Positions 58,998 through 62,400 of a DNA stretch of 62,400 nucleotides are shown in pieces; within the stretch, counting starts at the first letter, position 1; each line of letters starts with the position of its first letter. The DNA comes from Prochlorococcus sp. AG-347-G20 (lineage in GTDB: Bacteria > Cyanobacteriota > Cyanobacteriia > PCC-6307 > Cyanobiaceae). The notes below the pieces were generated by a model. It saw only the letters and a program-made list of their open reading frames with translations. It was not told the DNA's origin and did not search any database. The DNA lies in the NCBI GenBank assembly GCA_003281645.1, contig QCBJ01000009.1, positions 1 through 62,400 of the forward strand. The letters run 5' to 3'. Position numbers and translations under genes: made by a program.

Positions 58998-59915
58998 ATG
59001 GTGTCTTTAAATAAATCTGAAACTTGGAAATGGAAAAATTGGGAAATTTCTTGGTCTTTATCCAAAGAATCTACTCCTGAAAAAAATATTAATATTTTAC
59101 TAGTTCATGGATTTGGGGCATCAAAAAACCACTGGAGACATAATCAAGATTTTCTTGGTAAATTTTCTAACTGCTACGCAATTGACTTATTAGGATTTGG
59201 TAAAAGTAGTCAGCCTAGTGCTTTATTAAATTACGAACCTGAAAAAGAAAACTCAATTAAATATTCATTTTCCTTATGGAGTAATCAAATATCAACATTT
59301 TGTTCAGATATAATTCAATCTCCTGTTTACTTGGTAGGAAATTCAATTGGTGGAGTTATTGCATTGAAAGCTGCTGAATTCCTCAAAGATAATTGCAAAG
59401 GTATCATTTTGATTGATTGTGCACAAAGAACTATGGATGATAAACGTTTAAAAAAAAGTGATATCTTGATGAATTTGTTGAGACCCGTCCTTAAAACGAT
59501 AGTCAGACAAAAAGTAATAAGTAATACACTTTTTACAAGAGCCGCTAATCCAAAAGTTATAAAGAAAATACTCGAACAAGCTTACCCTTCAGGAAAAAAT
59601 ATCGATAAAGAATTGATTGAAATACTTTATCAACCATCCCAAAGGAAAAATTCTAAAGAAGCTTTCCGTGGTTTTATCAATTTATTTGATGACTATCTTG
59701 CTACTGACCTTTTTCGTAAAGTTGATGCTCCAATCCAATTGATATGGGGTGAGAAAGATCCCTGGGAATCTTTAAATGAAGCGAAAGAGTGGAAGAAACA
59801 ATTCAGTAATATTAAAAGATTAGATATTATTAATGGGGCTGGTCACTGTCCTCATGATGAAGAACCTGAAATAACAAATAAGTTAATAAATGAATTTATT
59901 CAAGAAACAAAATAA
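58998..59915 (+). CDS. Alpha/beta hydrolase, paralog of the 30.5-31.4 kb gene
   Basis: A 305-residue hydrolase, with ILLVHGFGASKNHWRHN, YAIDLLGFGKSSQP, nucleophile elbow VGNSIGGVIALKAA (Ser), IWGEKDPWES and NGAGHCPHDEEPE (His). It resembles the hydrolase at 30.5 kb along its whole length. The substrate is unknown; the pheophytinase/dephytylase-type group is a guess. It overlaps the sigma factor gene by 16 bases at the 3' end. Confidence 0.88.
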   Translation: MVSLNKSETWKWKNWEISWSLSKESTPEKNINILLVHGFGASKNHWRHNQDFLGKFSNCYAIDLLGFGKSSQPSALLNYEPEKENSIKYSFSLWSNQISTFCSDIIQSPVYLVGNSIGGVIALKAAEFLKDNCKGIILIDCAQRTMDDKRLKKSDILMNLLRPVLKTIVRQKVISNTLFTRAANPKVIKKILEQAYPSGKNIDKELIEILYQPSQRKNSKEAFRGFINLFDDYLATDLFRKVDAPIQLIWGEKDPWESLNEAKEWKKQFSNIKRLDIINGAGHCPHDEEPEITNKLINEFIQETK

Positions 59916-60934
59916 GCTTCTACATTATCACTTAGTCTTCTCAAGCCTCTTAATCCATCTCTTTCTAGGTTTCTTACTCGATCCCTACTTATGCCTAAAA
60001 CTCTTCCTATACCTGTAAGAGACATTGGCTCATCACCATCCATTCCGTATCTCATTCTTAAAACTCTGCATTGCAGATCAGGTAATTGATGTAGAAGAGA
60101 ATGCAGATCACCTCTCATACAATCCATCTCTATTTGTTCGTCTGGCAAATCCTCGGCACCTGCCAGTAAATCTAATAAAACAGTATCTTCACCATCACCG
60201 ACTTTGGTTTCAAGACTAACTGGCTGTCCAGCTTTGCACATCAAATCTTTAACGTCATCTTCGGGAAGTTCTACGTATTTTGCAAGTTCACTTACAGTTG
60301 GAGTTCTAGACATTTCTTGGCTGAGCTCTCTTTGACCCTTTTTTAACTTATTCAACATTTCAGTTATGTGAATTGGAAGCCTTATCGCCCTACTTTTTTC
60401 AGCTATTGCTCTTGTAATACCTTGTCTTATCCACCAATATGCATATGTTGAAAACTTATAGCCTCTGGCTGGATCAAATTTTTCAACTCCTCTGACCAAT
60501 CCTATAGTTCCCTCCTGAATTAAATCTAAAAGTTCCATATTTCTTTTTGTATATTTTTTTGCAACGCTGACCACTAATCTTAAATTCGCTGCGACCATTC
60601 TTTCTTTAGCTCTCTGTCCAGCTCTTAGTCTTTTTTTTATTATGGAAGAAGATAAATTTAATTTGATCGATAATTCATCAACACTTGGCTTATCTCCTGT
60701 TAATTCAATAATTTCTAATTCTGTTCTCTCAATTTCCATATACTCTTGAACTTGTCTACCTAGAGTTATTTCTTGCTCATGGGATAGTAAAGGAACTCTC
60801 CCTATATCCCTTAGGTATGAACGAACAAGATCAACATCATTACTAATTTTTATACTCGCGATTGAAGCTAGTTTATTTTCACTTATTGTTTCAGAAGACA
60901 TGAAAGTTGAATGTTGTTTTGTAAACAATACCAT
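59900..60934 (-). CDS. Group 2 sigma factor (RpoD family)
   Basis: A sigma-70 factor without the long region 1.1 of the primary sigma. Region 1.2 is DLVRSYLRDIGRVPLLSHEQE; region 2 has NLRLVVSVAKKYTKRNMELLDLIQEG and GYKFSTYAYWWIRQGITRAI; region 3 has RLPIHITEMLNKLKKGQREL; region 4.2 ends SLTGIGRVLGISRDRVRNLERDGLRGLRR. Cyanobacteria use several of these for stress and light responses. ATG at 60934 gives 344 residues; ATG at 60901 (MSSETISEN) is an equally possible start. Confidence 0.92.
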   Translation of the reverse strand: MVLFTKQHSTFMSSETISENKLASIASIKISNDVDLVRSYLRDIGRVPLLSHEQEITLGRQVQEYMEIERTELEIIELTGDKPSVDELSIKLNLSSSIIKKRLRAGQRAKERMVAANLRLVVSVAKKYTKRNMELLDLIQEGTIGLVRGVEKFDPARGYKFSTYAYWWIRQGITRAIAEKSRAIRLPIHITEMLNKLKKGQRELSQEMSRTPTVSELAKYVELPEDDVKDLMCKAGQPVSLETKVGDGEDTVLLDLLAGAEDLPDEQIEMDCMRGDLHSLLHQLPDLQCRVLRMRYGMDGDEPMSLTGIGRVLGISRDRVRNLERDGLRGLRRLSDNVEAYFVS

Positions 60935-61001
60935 TAAGAAATGTAAAGTTAAACAAAAAAATCCACATTTTTACAAAAATGAGAATAAATACCTAGTGAA
61001 T

Positions 61002-62400
61002 TTAGGCTAATGATGAGTTTAAAAGCCATTTTGCAGTAGTGAGGTAAATAAATACACCGGCAATATCAGTGACGGTTGTAATGAAAGGGGAAGACATTAA
61101 GGCTGGATCCAATTTCATTCTGTCAAACAACAAAGGGAGGATCGCTCCTGTTGTAGCAGCTAAAGTTGTTATGGATATTAAACTTATTCCCACCGCTGAG
61201 GCGATTAAAGGCCCTTCTCCCTGCCACCAAGCGAAGGGAAAGACTACAAGCATCATGAAAACACCTAAAAGAGCGCCTGTGATTGCCTCCTTAACTACTG
61301 CCTTAATAGCACCCAGAGACTTCAATTTTTGAGTACTTAAACCTCTTATGACAACCGTTGAACTTTGAGCACCAACATTTCCACCTGTACCAATTAGGAG
61401 CGGAATAAATGCAGCTAATAAGACTATTTCTTTTAGTATTTGATCATTCATAGCTATAACCTTTGTCGTTAAACCATTTGCCAAAACCAAAATTAATAAC
61501 CATAAAATTCTTCTTCGAGCAATCGTAAACAAACTACTTTGGAAATAGTCATCTTCATCTCCAGGTTGTACTGCCCCCGCTGCGTAAATGTCTCTTGTTG
61601 CTTCTTGCTCTATGACATCAATTAAATCATCAACAGTTACTATCCCAACAAGCCTTTTTTCTTTATCAACTACTGGTAATGCTAAAAAATCATATCTTTG
61701 TATTGCTCTAGCAACCTCTTCTTGATTCGTATTAGTAGATATATTAACTACATCTCTTGTCATAACATCACCAATTGGCTTAGAGGGATCAGCGGTTACA
61801 AGATCTCTTAAAGAGAGAATACCAGTTAAATGTCTTTCTTTATCTGTAACATATAAGCTATAAATAGTTTCAGTAAATGGGGCTCTTTTTCTAACTAAAG
61901 AAAGAGCATCAGCTGCTGTTTGCATCTCTTTAAGATCTATAAATTCAGTTGTCATTAATCTTCCGGCAGTTTCAGGCTCATATCCAAGTAATTCGGCTGT
62001 TACTTTCCTTTCACCAGGACTAAGAGCAGACAAAAATTTTCGTACAACTTTTGCAGGTAATTCATCAAAAAGTTGAACCCTATCATCAGGAGACATTTTT
62101 TCAACGATTTCTAAAACCTCTCCTGAACGAAGTCTTTCTAATAAAGTTTGCTGAACTACTGGATCTAAATATTCATACACCTCAATTGCTTCATTTTTCT
62201 TTAATAATCGAAATGCTAATGCCTGCAATATTAGTGGAAGGCTTCCAATAGCATCTGCAATATCAACAGGTTGGGAAGGCTCTAGAAGTAACTTTGCCTC
62301 ATCATAATTTCCCGCGATGAGCAATTCCTCAAGTTGAATAGTAATATTTTCTCTCGTACTTAAATCTGAAGATAAAGATGTAACTGTTTCAAGATTATTT
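61002..62400 (-). CDS. mgtE: MgtE-type magnesium transporter (5' end beyond the window)
   Basis: MgtE is a dimeric Mg2+ channel gated by its own cytosolic domains. Seen here are the MgtE N domain (RLRSGEVLEIVEKMSPDDRVQLFDELP), two CBS domains (SLYVTDKERHLTGILSLRDL; LALPVVDKEKRLVGIVTVDDLIDVI), and the channel domain with LIGTGGNVGAQSSTVVIRGL. The frame stays open to the window edge. The first candidate start at 62324 is a TTG inside the protein, so the true start lies past 62400. The gene is transcribed toward the sigma factor. Confidence 0.95.
   Translation of the reverse strand, partial: NNLETVTSLSSDLSTRENITIQLEELLIAGNYDEAKLLLEPSQPVDIADAIGSLPLILQALAFRLLKKNEAIEVYEYLDPVVQQTLLERLRSGEVLEIVEKMSPDDRVQLFDELPAKVVRKFLSALSPGERKVTAELLGYEPETAGRLMTTEFIDLKEMQTAADALSLVRKRAPFTETIYSLYVTDKERHLTGILSLRDLVTADPSKPIGDVMTRDVVNISTNTNQEEVARAIQRYDFLALPVVDKEKRLVGIVTVDDLIDVIEQEATRDIYAAGAVQPGDEDDYFQSSLFTIARRRILWLLILVLANGLTTKVIAMNDQILKEIVLLAAFIPLLIGTGGNVGAQSSTVVIRGLSTQKLKSLGAIKAVVKEAITGALLGVFMMLVVFPFAWWQGEGPLIASAVGISLISITTLAATTGAILPLLFDRMKLDPALMSSPFITTVTDIAGVFIYLTTAKWLLNSSLA

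Overview
The window is a stretch of core chromosome from a marine picocyanobacterium, almost certainly a high-light Prochlorococcus. The evidence is very low G+C (roughly 30% by eye), dense genes with tiny spacers, photosystem I genes psaC and psaD, a heme oxygenase-pebA-pebB bilin cluster, cyanobacterial signature genes (rpaB, ndhS, a PanC-Cmk fusion, a group 2 sigma factor) and the lack of any insertion sequence, prophage, integrase or CRISPR array. The species call is inferred from gene content and sequence character; no database was searched.

Layout. 1-5 kb: MoeZ-type sulfur-carrier activating enzyme, a tandem CobO-like protein, LarE, SpeD and RecF, then tRNA-Arg(CCG). 5-15.5 kb: a long minus-strand block mrp-rodA-histidine kinase-psaD-trpE-gshA-ppc-small GNAT-like gene. 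15.6-20.7 kb: hemF, a CCB4-like assembly factor, RNase D, a lipid-A-disaccharide-synthase-like protein, tRNA-Cys(GCA) and two overlapping unknown genes. 20.8-26.7 kb: purM, panC/cmk, a low-molecular-weight phosphatase and ho1-pebA-pebB. 26.9-35.5 kb: icd, then a minus-strand run of antiporter, alpha/beta hydrolase, aldose-epimerase-like protein and DUF1537 kinase, then glgP. 35.5-40.7 kb: two unknown genes, tRNA-Arg(CCT), RNase P RNA, rnc, ndhS, rimM, glmS, psaC. 40.8-46 kb: acpP-fabF-tktA and thiC with its TPP riboswitch. 46-52.4 kb: M20 amidohydrolase, TPR protein, ruvB, smpB, a small conserved gene, lysS and rpaB. 52.5-62.4 kb: mreBCD, ssb, DedA, ahcY, tsaE, a PfkB sugar kinase, a second alpha/beta hydrolase, a group 2 sigma factor, and mgtE, which runs off the right edge.

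The genes together cover light harvesting and PSI, tetrapyrrole and bilin synthesis, central carbon flow (PEP carboxylase, isocitrate dehydrogenase, transketolase, glycogen phosphorylase), cofactor synthesis (thiamine, pantothenate, glutathione), cell-shape control (RodA, MreBCD), translation and RNA processing, and DNA repair (RecF, RuvB, SSB). No gap between genes exceeds about 300 bases; the largest are about 200 bases (19667-19873, 26666-26875, 45763-45959, 52380-52557).

I found no convincing undescribed multi-gene system. The best leads are small: a recF with no ordinary start codon at an A8/T7 run, an Mrp ATPase without the CxxC pair, a histidine kinase with a degenerate ATPase domain, a nested hairpin beside tRNA-Cys, a palindrome centred on a -10 box, and a four-gene cluster around an orphan DUF1537 kinase.
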